From the NCBI GenBank assembly GCA_900315945.1, contig ONAZ01000012.1, positions 1 through 64,000 of the forward strand: a stretch of 64,000 nt of DNA. The letters are read 5' to 3'. This document shows, one piece after another, positions 63,641 through 64,000 of the stretch (position 1 is the stretch's first letter; each line of letters starts with the position of its first letter). Source of the DNA: an uncultured Lachnospiraceae bacterium (lineage in GTDB: Bacteria > Bacillota > Clostridia > Lachnospirales > Lachnospiraceae). A program made the position numbers and the translations under genes. Below the pieces are notes generated by a model. The model had not been told where the DNA came from and did no database searches. It saw nothing but the letters and a program-made list of their open reading frames with translations.

Positions 63641-63698
63641 AGTTTTCACCTTTTCTTTATTACCCCAATATTATCATTATATTAATAAATTATTTTGC

Positions 63699-64000
63699 TT
63701 AGTTTCTGAATTTTATCATCATTCTTCTAAGGGAATTAAACTCGTTAACAACAACTACACCATAATCAATATCTTCTTCACCAATTTCTTCTTCATGACC
63801 ATGAGCTTCCTTCTTCCTTAGTCGTCTAAGTTTACTGCTCTCGTCATATCGTAATATAACTGACTTGCCCTCTTTTCCTAGGTCTAGTATGGTAAATGAA
63901 CTAAGTGGCGTAATGTCCTTCTCAATACTGCTGATAAATGGCTTTATCATATCTTCTTCGATCTGTTCACTCTGTTCCTTACTCAAGAAATCTCTTGCCT
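63699..64000 (-). CDS. C-terminal part of an unknown protein, cut by the window edge
   Basis: At least 100 residues; the frame is open to the edge (ARDFLSKEQ...), so the TTG at 63986 is probably not the true start. The visible part is charged and ends LRRMMIKFRN. The start resembles the ARDFLSxE opening of TPM/YgcG-like domains, but this is too little to assign. It is just upstream of the giant NRPS, 59 bp from its start, on the same strand. Confidence 0.55.
   Translation of the reverse strand, partial: ARDFLSKEQSEQIEEDMIKPFISSIEKDITPLSSFTILDLGKEGKSVILRYDESSKLRRLRKKEAHGHEEEIGEEDIDYGVVVVNEFNSLRRMMIKFRN

Overview
The window looks like chromosomal DNA of an AT-rich Firmicute, most likely a Lachnospiraceae close to Butyrivibrio or Pseudobutyrivibrio. 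The reasons are consensus sigma-A promoters, strong AGGAGG-type ribosome binding sites, several SpoIIE/STAS/HATPase partner-switching genes, NHLM-type bacteriocin export genes with Nif11/GG-leader precursors, and gut-type reductase-terminated NRPSs. No rRNA, tRNA, phage, transposase or CRISPR array was recognised. The genus is an inference.

Layout. (1) 0.1-10.8 kb: a minus-strand operon runs SpoIIE-type phosphatase, dimodular NRPS (A-T-C-A-T-reductase), MATE transporter fused to an RsbW-like ATPase domain, free RsbW-like ATPase, STAS protein; a second STAS gene diverges from the phosphatase. Everything below about 8.6 kb is visibly richer in G+C than the rest. (2) 10.8-22.8 kb: a RiPP-type export operon with a 1733-residue secreted repeat protein, radical SAM/SPASM enzyme, Cys-rich GG-leader precursor, short secretion adaptor, C39 peptidase-ABC exporter and a second ABC exporter. 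(3) 22.9-30.5 kb: BASS transporter, NudC, DUF4143 ATPase behind a 33-bp-period repeat array, 2H phosphoesterase, asparagine-synthetase-like protein without the N-terminal Cys, GNAT, HipA-like kinase with partner, and a broken gene. (4) 30.5-38.0 kb: small envelope genes, then a potassium uptake (KtrAB) operon that also carries a protein kinase and a small putative regulator. (5) 38.2-40.6 kb: a compact STAS-SpoIIE-HATPase operon. (6) 40.6-45.9 kb: LtrA-like protein, tandem HAD phosphatases, two more GG-leader precursors, an AspT-type transporter, and relics of further precursor cassettes. (7) 45.9-63.7 kb: clostripain-like lipoprotein, third SpoIIE phosphatase, fourth STAS protein, and a 4592-residue NRPS with order (A-T-C)x4-T-reductase. 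The window ends in an incomplete gene.

How it may fit together. Both NRPSs end in reductase domains, so aldehyde, alcohol or cyclised imine/pyrazinone products are expected from family knowledge. Both lie beside partner-switching genes, and the first NRPS is inside one operon with a complete phosphatase/kinase/antagonist set and a transporter that carries a kinase-like domain. No sigma factor is present, so the output of these switches is unknown. Separately, three GG-leader precursors have cores with paired Cys motifs resembling zinc ribbons; only one has processing and export genes beside it, and that exporter could serve all three.
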